This document shows, piece by piece, positions 1 through 7,844 of a DNA stretch of 64,000 bases. Both the position numbers and the translations under genes were made by a program. Position 1 is the stretch's first letter. Each line of letters starts with the position of its first letter. The notes beneath the pieces were generated by a model. The model saw only the letters and a list, made by a program, of their open reading frames with translations, was not told the origin of the DNA and searched no databases. Source of the DNA: an uncultured Oscillospiraceae bacterium (lineage in GTDB: Bacteria; Bacillota; Clostridia; Oscillospirales; Ruminococcaceae); NCBI GenBank assembly GCA_900548355.1, contig URKR01000005.1, positions 69,327-133,326 on the forward strand, in the 5' to 3' direction.

Positions 1-2
1 TG

Positions 3-896
3 GTGGGCCGGCTCATTGCCGAAGATATGCTGGCCCCGCTCGATTATGATAATATCCCAAACATTGCCGCAATCGGGGAAGAGTACCTCGGCTGGGACTT
101 TGACCCTGACAATACCTATAGCGTACCGTATATGTGGGGGACAACAGGGCTGATCTATAATACGACGATGGTAGAGGAAGCCCCCACAAGCTGGTCGGCG
201 CTGTGGGATGTGCAGTATGCCAACAACGTATTGATGTTCAACAATTCCCGCGATGCCTATGCGATTGCCGCCAAAAAGCTCGGCCTTTCCTTGAACCCGG
301 CAAGCGTAGAAGAAGTCGATACTGTCATGCAGGAACTGCAGGCCCAGAAATCGGTTGTGCAGGCCTATGTTATGGACGAAATTTTTGACAAGATGGAAGG
401 GGGAGAGGCGGCTCTGGCCCCCTACTATGCCGGGGATGCGCTGACCATGATCGCCGACAACCCCGACCTTGCCTTTGTACACCCGGAAGAGGGCGTCAAC
501 TTCTTTGTTGACAGCATGTGTATCCCGGCGACCAGCCGCAACAAAGAAGCGGCTGAAATCTTTATCAATTATATGTGCGAAACTTCGGTTGGCGCTGCCA
601 ACTGCGATTATATCGGGTACTCCACCCCGCTGACGGCAGTTTGGGAACAGCTTGATGACGACCTTAAGTACAGTCCGATAGCTTATCCGGGCGAAGAAGT
701 TATGTCCAAAGCCGAGGTCTTTACCACACTGCCCGATGATGTCAACGCTGAGATGGACGCCCAATGGAGCGAAATGAAAAGCTATGACGAAAACGGCAAC
801 GGCTGGATGGTGATTTTGTTCCTGGTTGCCGCAGTGCTGCTTTCAGGCTTCAACATTTGGCGGAAAGTGCGCCGGAAAATGCGCGATGAATACTGA
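3..896 (+). CDS. Polyamine-type ABC transporter substrate-binding protein (PotD-like), 5' partial
   Basis: The reading frame is open from the first bases, so the start lies upstream of the window; 297 residues remain. The sequence has the late part of a PotD/PotF-family periplasmic-type binding protein: a VPYMWGTTGL stretch like the ligand-cleft strand of PotD, the SWSALWD region, and a PATSRNKEAA segment. Such proteins capture spermidine or putrescine outside the cell for PotABC import. Unusually, the protein ends in a hydrophobic segment of about 18 residues (VILFLVAAVLL) followed by a basic tail (RKVRRKMRDEY), i.e. a C-terminal membrane anchor, whereas PotD is normally held by an N-terminal lipid. 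It could be the C-terminal half of a PotC-PotD fusion; the missing N-terminus would decide. The next gene starts 24 bp downstream on the same strand. Confidence 0.8.
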   Translation: MGRLIAEDMLAPLDYDNIPNIAAIGEEYLGWDFDPDNTYSVPYMWGTTGLIYNTTMVEEAPTSWSALWDVQYANNVLMFNNSRDAYAIAAKKLGLSLNPASVEEVDTVMQELQAQKSVVQAYVMDEIFDKMEGGEAALAPYYAGDALTMIADNPDLAFVHPEEGVNFFVDSMCIPATSRNKEAAEIFINYMCETSVGAANCDYIGYSTPLTAVWEQLDDDLKYSPIAYPGEEVMSKAEVFTTLPDDVNAEMDAQWSEMKSYDENGNGWMVILFLVAAVLLSGFNIWRKVRRKMRDEY

Positions 897-920
897 ACCC
901 TACCCCAAGGAGACAGACCA

Positions 921-1670
921 ATGCCCCAAGACATGACCGAATTTACCGAGAAATTTCAGGTCTACCGCCACGACGGAGACTGCTTTGGCCAGGTGCAGCC
1001 GGCATCCATGCTGCGCTATGCCCAGCAAATTGCGGGCGAGCATGCGATTTTGCTGGGCCTGAACGATGCGCTGTACGCCCGCACCCATACGGCCTATGTA
1101 TTGGTCAAACAGGCGCTGCATTTTGATCGGGTTCCCCGTGTGGACGAGTATCTGACCCTTGTCACCAAACCGGAAGCGCTCAAACGTGCGGTGAACAAAC
1201 GCATTACAATGGTCTATGACGAACAGAAGGCGCTAATTGCCACGGTAGACAGCCGCTGGGTGCTGATTGATACGGACAAGCGGATGATTCTGCGCAAGCA
1301 CCCGGAAGAGTTTGCCTCCGCCCATTGGGCTGCCCAGGTGCCGGAAGAACTGCCGATGAAGATGGAAAAAGCCGGCCCTGAAGACTGTGAAGCAGTGGGA
1401 CTGTACACGGCTTCCTATAGCCAGTGCGATATGAACGGGCATATGAACAACGCCCGGTATATTGATGTTGTCTGCGATGCGTTGCCGGCCGGCGTGCTGG
1501 ATGCGGCGTATGTGCAGGATCTTGTGATCTACTATCATAAAGAGGTGCCCCGCGGTGGGCAGTTTGCACTGCGCCGTGCCCAGACAGCCCCGCGACAGTG
1601 GTATTTTGCAGGCGATCAACAGGGAAAGTGCTGTTTTGAAGCCAGCCTAACGCTCGCACCGCGCAGATAA
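921..1670 (+). CDS. Acyl-ACP thioesterase (FatA/FatB family)
   Basis: A protein of 249 residues with two hot-dog-fold halves, the usual length of bacterial acyl-ACP thioesterases. It releases free fatty acids from acyl carrier protein in the cytoplasm. The second half carries the family signature DMNGHMNNARYID, with the conserved Asn and His of the active-site region followed by the NNxxY pattern. The first half begins with the typical DxxG and LRYAQQIAGEHA helix. The ATG at 921 is preceded by AAGGAG about 8 bp upstream. It follows the transporter gene by 24 bp and could be read through from it. Which chain lengths are released cannot be told from the sequence. Confidence 0.88.
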   Translation: MPQDMTEFTEKFQVYRHDGDCFGQVQPASMLRYAQQIAGEHAILLGLNDALYARTHTAYVLVKQALHFDRVPRVDEYLTLVTKPEALKRAVNKRITMVYDEQKALIATVDSRWVLIDTDKRMILRKHPEEFASAHWAAQVPEELPMKMEKAGPEDCEAVGLYTASYSQCDMNGHMNNARYIDVVCDALPAGVLDAAYVQDLVIYYHKEVPRGGQFALRRAQTAPRQWYFAGDQQGKCCFEASLTLAPRR

Positions 1671-1700
1671 GGGGAAAGAGCAGAGCACCAAAATAAATGG

Positions 1701-1731
1701 TTACAATTTTTTTACAACTTTTCCTTTGTAA
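1701..1731. promoter_or_regulatory. TTACAA repeats upstream of the small-RNA promoter
   Basis: TTACAA occurs at 1701-1706 and 1712-1717, and its inverse TTGTAA at 1726-1731, giving the dyad TTACAA-N8-TTGTAA just upstream of the -35 box at 1736. A further GGTTACAAT overlaps the -10 box. This spacing of direct and inverted copies around a promoter is what a transcription factor site looks like, but I cannot name the factor. Confidence 0.35.
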
Positions 1732-1735
1732 TCAC

Positions 1736-1764
1736 TTGACATCTGGTTTCAAAACGGTTACAAT
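1736..1764 (+). promoter_or_regulatory. Sigma-A promoter of the predicted small RNA
   Basis: TTGACA (1736-1741), 17-bp spacer, TACAAT (1759-1764). Perfect -35 and a 5/6 match at -10; the expected transcription start is near 1771. No reading frame with a ribosome site follows before the terminator at 1822-1857. Confidence 0.8.
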
Positions 1765-1770
1765 TTAGTT

Positions 1771-1857
1771 GCAAGCAAAGCTAATCCCACTTTTTCATGT
1801 GTTCTTCTCCTCCTTTCTCCGGCCCCCGCCTTCCCTCAGGCGGGGGCTACTTTTTTT
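1771..1857 (+). ncRNA. Predicted small regulatory RNA with 16S anti-Shine-Dalgarno-like tract
   Basis: The stretch runs from the expected start of a strong promoter to a U-tailed terminator, about 87 nt. The first 50 nt show no stable fold and end in a pyrimidine-rich tract. UCUCCUCCUUUCU (1806-1818) matches 12 of 13 bases of the conserved bacterial 16S rRNA 3' end (UCACCUCCUUUCU). Such an RNA could base-pair with ribosome binding sites of mRNAs. It could instead be a terminated leader of the PadR gene at 2044, but a second terminator-like hairpin lies between. I do not recognise a named RNA family. Confidence 0.55.
1822..1857 (+). terminator. Rho-independent terminator of the small RNA
   Basis: A 9-bp GC stem (GCCCCCGCC at 1822-1830 with GGCGGGGGC at 1839-1847), an 8-nt loop, then TAC and seven T. 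Confidence 0.9.
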
Positions 1858-1883
1858 GATAGACAGCGGCGCAGCTGCTGATT

Positions 1884-1923
1884 AAAAAGATCCTGCCCGA
1901 TGCTATGCCGGCAGGATCTTTTT
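1884..1923. terminator. Bidirectional terminator hairpin
   Basis: A 14-bp perfect inverted repeat (1884-1897 with 1910-1923) with an A-run on its left arm and a T-run on its right arm, so it can act on either strand. It insulates the PadR operon from the small RNA upstream. Confidence 0.8.
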
Positions 1924-2043
1924 GAACAAATTATAAAGCTTTGGAAAACCTATTGCATTTCCCCATATTATATGTTATATAATATACAACAAGATGCAAC
2001 ATTGCAAGAAACACGGCTTGTCTGTGTTGGAAAGGAGGGCCGC

Positions 2044-2364
2044 ATGACCTTTACCTCCAGCGCGGCGCTGTTGGATGCTATTGTGCTGGCGGTTGTCTCA
2101 CGGGAAAAAAACGGTACCTATGGGTACCGGATTACCCAGCAGGTCAAAGAAGTGCTTGATCTGTCTGAGTCAGCGCTGTATCCGGCATTGCGCCGGCTGC
2201 AAAAAAATGACTTCCTAACCGCCCACGATGAAGTAGTCAACGGCCGGAACCGCCGCTATTACGAACCGACCGCCAAAGGCCTGCAACAGCTGGATGTCTA
2301 CCGAGCAGAGTGGAAAGACTACAGCGAAAAAGTGAATCTGTTGTTTGGGGGGAAATCACAATGA
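2044..2364 (+). CDS. PadR family transcriptional regulator
   Basis: A small winged-helix regulator of 106 residues. Visible family marks are the GTYGYRIT segment at the start of the first helices, the LSESALYPALRRLQ recognition helix region, and the RRYYEPTAKG wing with a typical C-terminal dimer helix. The ATG at 2044 is chosen because GGAAAGGAGG lies just upstream; an earlier in-frame ATG at 1900 falls inside a terminator hairpin and has no ribosome site. The stop overlaps the start of the next gene (ATGA at 2361-2364). PadR proteins paired with DUF1700/DUF4097 membrane proteins typically repress their own operon in response to envelope-active compounds; that role is inferred here. An AT-rich possible promoter lies around 1965-1995. 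Confidence 0.9.
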   Translation: MTFTSSAALLDAIVLAVVSREKNGTYGYRITQQVKEVLDLSESALYPALRRLQKNDFLTAHDEVVNGRNRRYYEPTAKGLQQLDVYRAEWKDYSEKVNLLFGGKSQ

Positions 2365-3593
2365 CCAAATATGAATACCTTGCCGAGCTCGAGCGGCTGC
2401 TTTCCGCTTTGCCGGAACAGGAGCGCCGCGATGCGATGAACTATTATGAGGAATATTTCGTTTCCGCCGGCCCCGAAAAAGAGGCCGAGGCCATCCATGA
2501 ATTGGGAACGCCACAGCAGGTTGCCCGCAAAATTTTGGAGGAAGCCGGCGTCAACCCGGGCGACCAGGCAGCTGGCAACCCGATTTATGCCGCTGCGCAG
2601 CCGTCTGGTCGTCGTAAGCTGTCCACGCCGATGATTGTGTTGCTGGTCGTTGTGGCGGTTCTGGTGGTTGTTCCTATCATTGCTGGTTTGTTGGGAGGCC
2701 TGGCGTTTGGCAGCTTTACAGCCCAGACCACCGCGGCGGTTGAAAGCGAGCCGGTTGCCGGTTCCTCGGGTGGTTCGGCCGAAAGCCTTCCGCAGCCAAC
2801 GGCCGGCAGCGGCACCGCAGAAACCGCATCCAACGGTACGGTTTCTCTCGGGGCCGATCTGCGCAAACTGGAAATAGATATCTATAACGTTGATCTGACT
2901 GTCGAAGTCGATCCGGGCGTTGCATGGCCGGTTGTTTCCGCCCCCGAGCTGCCGCAGGACCAGGTGGTTGTGCGGCGTGAAAGCGATGGGGAGGCCAAGC
3001 TCTATCTTGGCAATCGCGATGACCTCAGAAACCAGGGAACCCTGATTCCGGTCCCGGCAACCCTGACCCTGCCGGCAGACGTATCCACCAAGGATATGGA
3101 TTTTGAGCTGTATGCAGGCAGTGTTTCAATACCGGATCTTACGTTGCAGGAACTGGATATCAGTGTCAACGCCGGAGAGGTAACGCTGGGCGCGGTGGAA
3201 GCGCAGTCGATCGATATTGAGACCAATGCGGGCTCGGTGGTTGCAACCGCCCTCACGGCGAATGAGGTGGACCTTGGAACCAACGCAGGATCCATCGAAG
3301 TGGAATCGGTCACGGCCGGTTCCGCCGGGATGGAAACCAACGCCGGTGGAATCACGGTTAACCGGCTCGAAGCCAGCCGTGAAGGGGAATTTGATGTTCG
3401 TGCCGGCACCATGCAGGTGGGACTGGCTGGTCAGGAAACCGAGTATAATCTGATTGCGGATATTACCGGCGGCAGCCTGAATTATGGCGCGCAGACCTAT
3501 TGGAACACGGAGATTCGCGGCCAGGGCACTGGAATGATAACGCTCGAAATCGACGTAACGGCCGGCGATGCAACGTTCAGTTTTGTCGGATGA
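2361..3593 (+). CDS. DUF1700 + DUF4097 membrane protein
   Basis: A protein of 410 residues translationally coupled to the PadR gene by an ATGA overlap. Residues 1-65 are a DUF1700-type helical domain (MTKYEYLAELERLL, then an EELGTPQQVA-like motif). A hydrophobic segment (about residues 92-115, IVLLVVVAVLVVVPIIAGLL) crosses the membrane. A Ser/Thr/Pro-rich linker follows, then a DUF4097 beta-solenoid of regular repeats containing NAG (NAGEVTLG, NAGSVVA, NAGSIEV, NAGGITV). The topology puts the solenoid outside the cell. DUF4097 proteins such as LiaX sense or modulate cell-envelope stress in other Firmicutes. The pair PadR-DUF1700/DUF4097 suggests an envelope-stress module. A strong terminator follows. 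Confidence 0.85.
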   Translation: MTKYEYLAELERLLSALPEQERRDAMNYYEEYFVSAGPEKEAEAIHELGTPQQVARKILEEAGVNPGDQAAGNPIYAAAQPSGRRKLSTPMIVLLVVVAVLVVVPIIAGLLGGLAFGSFTAQTTAAVESEPVAGSSGGSAESLPQPTAGSGTAETASNGTVSLGADLRKLEIDIYNVDLTVEVDPGVAWPVVSAPELPQDQVVVRRESDGEAKLYLGNRDDLRNQGTLIPVPATLTLPADVSTKDMDFELYAGSVSIPDLTLQELDISVNAGEVTLGAVEAQSIDIETNAGSVVATALTANEVDLGTNAGSIEVESVTAGSAGMETNAGGITVNRLEASREGEFDVRAGTMQVGLAGQETEYNLIADITGGSLNYGAQTYWNTEIRGQGTGMITLEIDVTAGDATFSFVG

Positions 3594-3620
3594 GCACGGA
3601 ATGGATTGCGATCTTGTATA

Positions 3621-3666
3621 AAAAAGCGAGGATGGTCCTCTAACGCGGGGGCCATCCTCGTTTTTT
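3621..3666 (+). terminator. Terminator of the PadR-DUF4097 operon
   Basis: Stem CGAGGATGG (3627-3635) with CCATCCTCG (3652-3660), flanked by an A-run on the left and six T on the right. Confidence 0.9.
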
Positions 3667-3775
3667 GGTTGGCGGTGAACAGCCATGAAGTGATAGGGCG
3701 AAGGAGTGCAGGATTGCCTGTGCACCGCTTTGGCAGTTGCCGCAAAAGAAGGTGCACTTTTTGATTGTGTGCTAT

Positions 3776-3804
3776 GCCTATTTCGCAGAGGGCCCGCATA
3801 TAGA
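3776..3804 (+). promoter_or_regulatory. Possible sigma-E-type sporulation promoter
   Basis: GCCTATTT (3776-3783), 13-bp spacer, CATATAGA (3797-3804) resembles the mother-cell sigma-E pattern (about CATATTT and CATACAAT). It lies ahead of the coat-type protein and spoIVA, genes that sigma-E controls in Bacillus. The match is partial. Confidence 0.3.
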
Positions 3805-3850
3805 TGCAACGAAAACCCGCAGAGTTACATTGCATGGAGGGAGGACCTGC

Positions 3851-5404
3851 ATGATGGAGTTGAAGGTGGAAAACAACACGCTGGCCGCCTATGGCGGCCG
3901 GTGGGAAACACGGCTGGAACTGCCGGTAGAAACCGAAATACTGATCCCGGATTATCTGCCCGCGGTGTTTAAGATCGTCAAGTGTATGATTGAACCGGTT
4001 GTTTTGCACAATGCGGTGGCCGGGGCCCGCTGGCAAGGGGATGGATATCTGCGCTGTACGGTGCTTTATCAATCCGATGAAGCCGGCGCGCGGCTGTGGC
4101 GCACCGAACAGAAATTTTCCTTTGAAAAAACGGCCGAGCTACCCGCCGGCCGGTATGCAGCCGGGCCTGCCCAGATCTGGGGTGAAGTGGAATACTGCAA
4201 CTGCCGCGCGATTAGTGAGCACCGAATTGATCTGCGCGGGGCCTATACGCTCTGTGTCGCAGCGCTGGTAGTTCAGGAGCATGAACTGCCGGCAGCCTTG
4301 TCTGACTGCGGTATTGAACAGCGGCCGCTGACGCTGTCTGGTGTGGTGCTGTCGGCTGCGTCCGAAAAAACTTACACGGCGCAGGCAAGTTTTCCGCTCC
4401 CCGGCGCAGGGGAGGCAATTCTGTCGATGGGAGGCTGCTTTATACCGCAGGGGGTAACGGTGCAAAACGGACAGATCAGCTGCCAGGGGATCTTGCGGCT
4501 TGAGATTGTCTGGCGCGGCGAAGGGGAGGAGACTTTTACGGTAAGGCAAAAAGAGCAGCCGGTCCAGCTGACAATGGATGTGGAAGGGGCTGCCGAAGGG
4601 GATGACTGCACCTGTTGGGGAGAGGTGCTTTCCGCCAGCCTGGCCGCACCGGAAGGCAATGAAACGGACCCGACAATGACGGCTACCTGGATGCTGCACG
4701 CCGAGCTTTGGCGCCCGGTTGCCTGCAGCGCCATTGCGGACGCGTATTCGACGCTGTGTGAGACAACGGTGACCACTGTGGATTGTCAACTGCTGCACAA
4801 GCAGGCTGCGCTGGACCTGACGGTGCCGGTCGTGGTGGAAGACGAGCTGCCCGACCCTGACCTGGTTGTGTATGGCTGCTTTGTAACACTCGGCGCTGTC
4901 GGGGCCACCCGCTGTGAAGCTGCCGGCGCACCGCCAGCCACCGGGCTGGTCGGCAAAGGTGTGGCGCATCTGCTATGCGCTGACGGCCGCGGCGAGATGG
5001 CCTGCTACGACAAGCCGTTCAGCTATCAGCTTCCGGAAACCTGGCCCGGGGAACCCGGTGTCTTTTTGCCGCGGGTGGGGGTTCATGTGAGCCAGGTAAA
5101 TTCCGGACGCAACGGAACCAAGATGCGCGTGGATCTGGAGGTGGCGGTTCACGGGCTGCTCCTGCAGGTGCAGAGCTGCCCGGTCGTGTCGGATGTGGCG
5201 CTGGGGGAAGAGTTTACCGATAAGGCGGAAGGCCCGGCGCTTTATCTCTATTATGCCCGTGCAGGCGAACGCTTGTTCGACATTGCAAAGCGTTACCATG
5301 CCCGTGCCGGAGACCTGCTTGCCGCAAACAAACTGAACACCGAGGACGAGGCCCCGCAGACCACAGCCGAACCCGTCTGCCTGTTGGTTCCGGCCGCGCT
5401 TTAA
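3851..5404 (+). CDS. DUF3794 and LysM domain protein (spore coat/cortex morphogenetic type)
   Basis: Two adjacent ATG codons at 3851 follow GGAGGGAGGACC, so the product has 517 residues; an earlier in-frame ATG at 3737 lacks a ribosome site. The body consists of DUF3794 (SipL/SpoVID-like) modules of about 110-130 residues, and the last ~50 residues form a LysM fold (LYYARAGERLFDIAKRYH, then DLLAANKL). In Clostridioides difficile the protein of this build, SipL, binds SpoIVA through its LysM domain and tethers the coat to the forespore. The next gene, 17 bp downstream, is spoIVA, which fits such a partnership. I would call it a SipL-like protein by architecture and neighbourhood, without certainty of one-to-one orthology. 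Confidence 0.85.
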   Translation: MMELKVENNTLAAYGGRWETRLELPVETEILIPDYLPAVFKIVKCMIEPVVLHNAVAGARWQGDGYLRCTVLYQSDEAGARLWRTEQKFSFEKTAELPAGRYAAGPAQIWGEVEYCNCRAISEHRIDLRGAYTLCVAALVVQEHELPAALSDCGIEQRPLTLSGVVLSAASEKTYTAQASFPLPGAGEAILSMGGCFIPQGVTVQNGQISCQGILRLEIVWRGEGEETFTVRQKEQPVQLTMDVEGAAEGDDCTCWGEVLSASLAAPEGNETDPTMTATWMLHAELWRPVACSAIADAYSTLCETTVTTVDCQLLHKQAALDLTVPVVVEDELPDPDLVVYGCFVTLGAVGATRCEAAGAPPATGLVGKGVAHLLCADGRGEMACYDKPFSYQLPETWPGEPGVFLPRVGVHVSQVNSGRNGTKMRVDLEVAVHGLLLQVQSCPVVSDVALGEEFTDKAEGPALYLYYARAGERLFDIAKRYHARAGDLLAANKLNTEDEAPQTTAEPVCLLVPAAL

Positions 5405-5421
5405 GAAAGGGGAGAGACGCC

Positions 5422-6894
5422 TTGACCCAGGAACAAATTTATCAAACCATTGCCAAGCGCACGGGCGGTGATATTTATATCGGCGTTGTGGGACCGGTGC
5501 GCAGCGGAAAAAGCAGCTTTATCAAGCGGTTCGCCGAACTGATGCTGCTGCCTCATATCCAAAGTGAAGCGCTGCGCAGCCGCGCCAACGATGAACTGCC
5601 GCAATCGGCGGCCGGGCGCACCATCATGACAACCGAGCCCAAGTTTATACCGGAGCAGGCTGTCGAAATCGAGCTCAAGGGGGGCGGGCATTTCCGCGCA
5701 CGGCTCATTGACTGTGTCGGCTATATGGTGGAGGGGGCGCTGGGCCATGAGGAAGACGGTGCGCCGCGCCTTGTCAAAAGCCCCTGGTACGATAAGGCCG
5801 TGCCGTTTGACCTTGCGGCCGAAACAGGCACTCGCCGCGTGATACGAGAGCACGCTACAATCGGCCTGGTGATGACGACAGATGGCTCGATTGCCGACCT
5901 GCCGCGAGAGGCGTACCTTGATGCCGAACATCGCATCATCGATGAACTTGAGCAGATCGGCAAGCCCTATCTGATCCTTTTGAACTGTACCGAGCCCCAC
6001 AGCGAGGCCAGCCGGACGCTGGCGGCCCGGATGCAGGAAGGGTATGGCCGCCCGGTCGTACCGATCAACTGCCTGGAACTGACAGCCGCCCAACTGGATG
6101 AGATCCTGCAAAAATTGTTATACGAATTTCCCGTGCAGGAGATGGCAATCCAGATGTCTGCCTGGGTGCCGATGCTGGAGCCGGGCCACTGGCTGCAAAG
6201 CGCCATCTATGAAGCGCTGCTGGCTTATGCGACCCGCGTGCAGAAGATGGGGGATGTGCGCGCCCAGCTGCCGCTTGACTGCGAGTATGTGACAGGTACG
6301 GCCCTGACCGGTATGGATCTGGCAACCGGCAGCGCCCAGCTGCGGGTGAGCCTGGCGCCGGCAATGTTTTACAAAATCCTTGGTGAGCAGACCGGCCTGG
6401 ATATTGTGGACGAAGCGAGCCTGCTGCCCTGTGTGGTGGAGCTGGCCCGCGCCAAGCGTGCCTATGAAAAAATCCAGGGCGCCCTGGCCCAGGTGGATGC
6501 GACCGGGTACGGTATTGTGATGCCGGGGCTGGAGGAACTCAAACTGGAAGAACCCGAGATTGTTCGCCAGGGCGGACAATATGGTGTGCGGCTTTCGGCA
6601 AGCGCGCCTTCACTGCATATCATGCGGGCAACCATTCATACCGAGCTTTCCCCCACCGTCGGCAGTGAAGAACAGGGGGAGGAACTGATCCGTGACCTGC
6701 TCAAAGATTTTGAGAACGACCCGGGTAAACTGTGGAGCACCAATATATTTGGCAAAAGCTTGAATGAACTTGTCAACGAAGGCTTGCAGGCCAAACTGCT
6801 GCATATGCCGCAGGCAGCCCGCAACCGGCTGCAGGTGACGCTGGAGCGCATCATTAACGAAGGATGTGACGGATTGATTTGCATTTTGCTGTGA
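5422..6894 (+). CDS. spoIVA: Stage IV sporulation protein A
   Basis: An ATPase of 490 residues, essentially the full family length (about 492). It polymerises on the forespore surface and forms the platform for coat assembly. The N-terminus has the conserved TGGDIYIGVVGPVRSGKS segment with a Walker A (GPVRSGKS, residues 24-31). The middle and C-terminal domains are intact, and the protein ends in the family's hydrophobic tail (GLICILL), which is needed for membrane anchoring. Translation starts at TTG 5422 behind AAAGGGGAG. The gene sits between a SipL-like gene and a yaaL-bofA pair, so four late-sporulation genes lie in one run. Nothing suggests decay. Confidence 0.95.
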   Translation: MTQEQIYQTIAKRTGGDIYIGVVGPVRSGKSSFIKRFAELMLLPHIQSEALRSRANDELPQSAAGRTIMTTEPKFIPEQAVEIELKGGGHFRARLIDCVGYMVEGALGHEEDGAPRLVKSPWYDKAVPFDLAAETGTRRVIREHATIGLVMTTDGSIADLPREAYLDAEHRIIDELEQIGKPYLILLNCTEPHSEASRTLAARMQEGYGRPVVPINCLELTAAQLDEILQKLLYEFPVQEMAIQMSAWVPMLEPGHWLQSAIYEALLAYATRVQKMGDVRAQLPLDCEYVTGTALTGMDLATGSAQLRVSLAPAMFYKILGEQTGLDIVDEASLLPCVVELARAKRAYEKIQGALAQVDATGYGIVMPGLEELKLEEPEIVRQGGQYGVRLSASAPSLHIMRATIHTELSPTVGSEEQGEELIRDLLKDFENDPGKLWSTNIFGKSLNELVNEGLQAKLLHMPQAARNRLQVTLERIINEGCDGLICILL

Positions 6895-6908
6895 AAGGAG
6901 GAACGAAG

Positions 6909-7127
6909 ATGCGCCCCACGGTTTGGCCTGACCGCACGGCCCGCAGGCGTCGCCGCGCAAGGGCGGCCGCCGAGGAAGCGCTGCGGGAGACTTATCGGGC
7001 ATTGCGCGCCAATGACCACGCCTTTCAAACCGCCCAGGATCGGTTTGTGATCGAACAGCTGATCTTTGAACATGCGGCGCTGGAATGCCGCTGCCGGGCG
7101 CTGTTGCGTGAACTCAGGGGGAGGTGA
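6909..7127 (+). CDS. YaaL/DUF2508-like small protein
   Basis: A highly charged, Arg- and Ala-rich protein of 72 residues predicted to be entirely helical, with an RFVIEQLIFEHAALE core. Its size, composition and position directly before a BofA gene match the DUF2508 (YaaL) family, which precedes bofA in Bacillus. Function is unknown in any organism I can name. The ATG at 6909 follows AAAGGAGGAACGAAG. The next start is 6 bp past its stop. Confidence 0.6.
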   Translation: MRPTVWPDRTARRRRRARAAAEEALRETYRALRANDHAFQTAQDRFVIEQLIFEHAALECRCRALLRELRGR

Positions 7128-7133
7128 AGCGGT

Positions 7134-7385
7134 ATGCCTCCGGTTTGGACAGCGGTTGGCGTCTGTTGCCTGGTCATTGTGCTGCGTGCGGCCGCCGCGC
7201 AGCGGCACACGGTGCGTGCCTTGCTGACAAGCGCGTTGTGTGGGGCTGCCGGGCTTGCGGCGGTTTCCCTGCTGACGCCCTGGACCGGTGTGCGCCTGCC
7301 GGTGAATGCTTTTACCGGCGGTGTGGCGGCGGTGCTGGGGCTGCCCGGCGTTATTCTTATGCTGTTGCTGCCCTGCTTTTTGTAA
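7134..7385 (+). CDS. bofA: BofA family sporulation regulator
   Basis: A membrane protein of 83 residues with two or three hydrophobic segments. The C-terminal half has the BofA signature LPVNAFTGGVAAVLGLPG. In Bacillus, BofA sits in the forespore outer membrane with SpoIVFA and inhibits the SpoIVFB protease until pro-sigma-K must be processed. A GGGGGAGG ribosome site precedes the ATG at 7134. Its presence implies control of sigma-K activation, or another use of the same inhibitor if the organism does not sporulate. Confidence 0.85.
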   Translation: MPPVWTAVGVCCLVIVLRAAAAQRHTVRALLTSALCGAAGLAAVSLLTPWTGVRLPVNAFTGGVAAVLGLPGVILMLLLPCFL

Positions 7386-7407
7386 CGCGCTGTTTATGAT
7401 TCTGCAG

Positions 7408-7449
7408 AAAAAAGCCCGCACCCCCTGTTTTGAGGTGCGGGCCTTTTTT
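7408..7449. terminator. Bidirectional terminator between bofA and rnpB
   Basis: Stem GCCCGCACC (7414-7422) with GGTGCGGGC (7434-7442), A6 before and T6 after. It ends the sporulation operon on the plus strand and the RNase P RNA on the minus strand. Confidence 0.9.
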
Positions 7450-7453
7450 GCAA

Positions 7454-7837
7454 AGAAACGACTGGACCGTAAGCCGGGTTCTGTACTAAACGACGATCTA
7501 TCTTGACCTTGCGTTGCCGCAAGGCTCCGCGCGCGGGCCGCAGGGGTCCGCAGCGCATGCCATCTCCGGGACGTGCGAGGCTTCCACATATGTCCCATAC
7601 GGATGTTGCTTCTGACAGGGTTTACATAGCCGCAAAGTCGCCAGTGCGCTGGTGAGCTCTTACCTCGCCTTTCCATCCTTACCGCCTCAATGGGCGGCGG
7701 TTTCTTTCTGTTGCACTTTCCCTGGGGTCACCCCCGGCTGCCGTTAGCAGTTGCCATGCCTCTGAGAAGCCCGGACTTTCCTCAGGGCGGTCGCTGTTGC
7801 CATCGCCGCCCCGCCGCCGTATGTTCCACTCGTTTAC
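7454..7837 (-). ncRNA. rnpB: RNase P RNA, bacterial class A
   Basis: Read on the minus strand, the RNA contains the universal P4-region block GAGGAAAGTCCGGGCTTC near its 5' end and ACAGAACCCGGCTTACGG near its 3' end, together with the AGAGGCATGGCAACTGC and GGTAAGAGCTCACC segments. The ends pair as helix P1 (AAACGAGTGG with CCAGTCGTTT, one mismatch). This is the catalytic subunit of the enzyme that matures tRNA 5' ends. Length about 385 nt is normal. Start and end are set from the promoter and the terminator. Confidence 0.95.
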
Positions 7838-7844
7838 GCACTAA

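Noticed and set aside
1900-2043. Longer N-terminus for the PadR protein (ATG 1900)
   Set aside because: The start would lie inside a terminator hairpin and has no ribosome site; ATG 2044 has one and gives the family's normal length.
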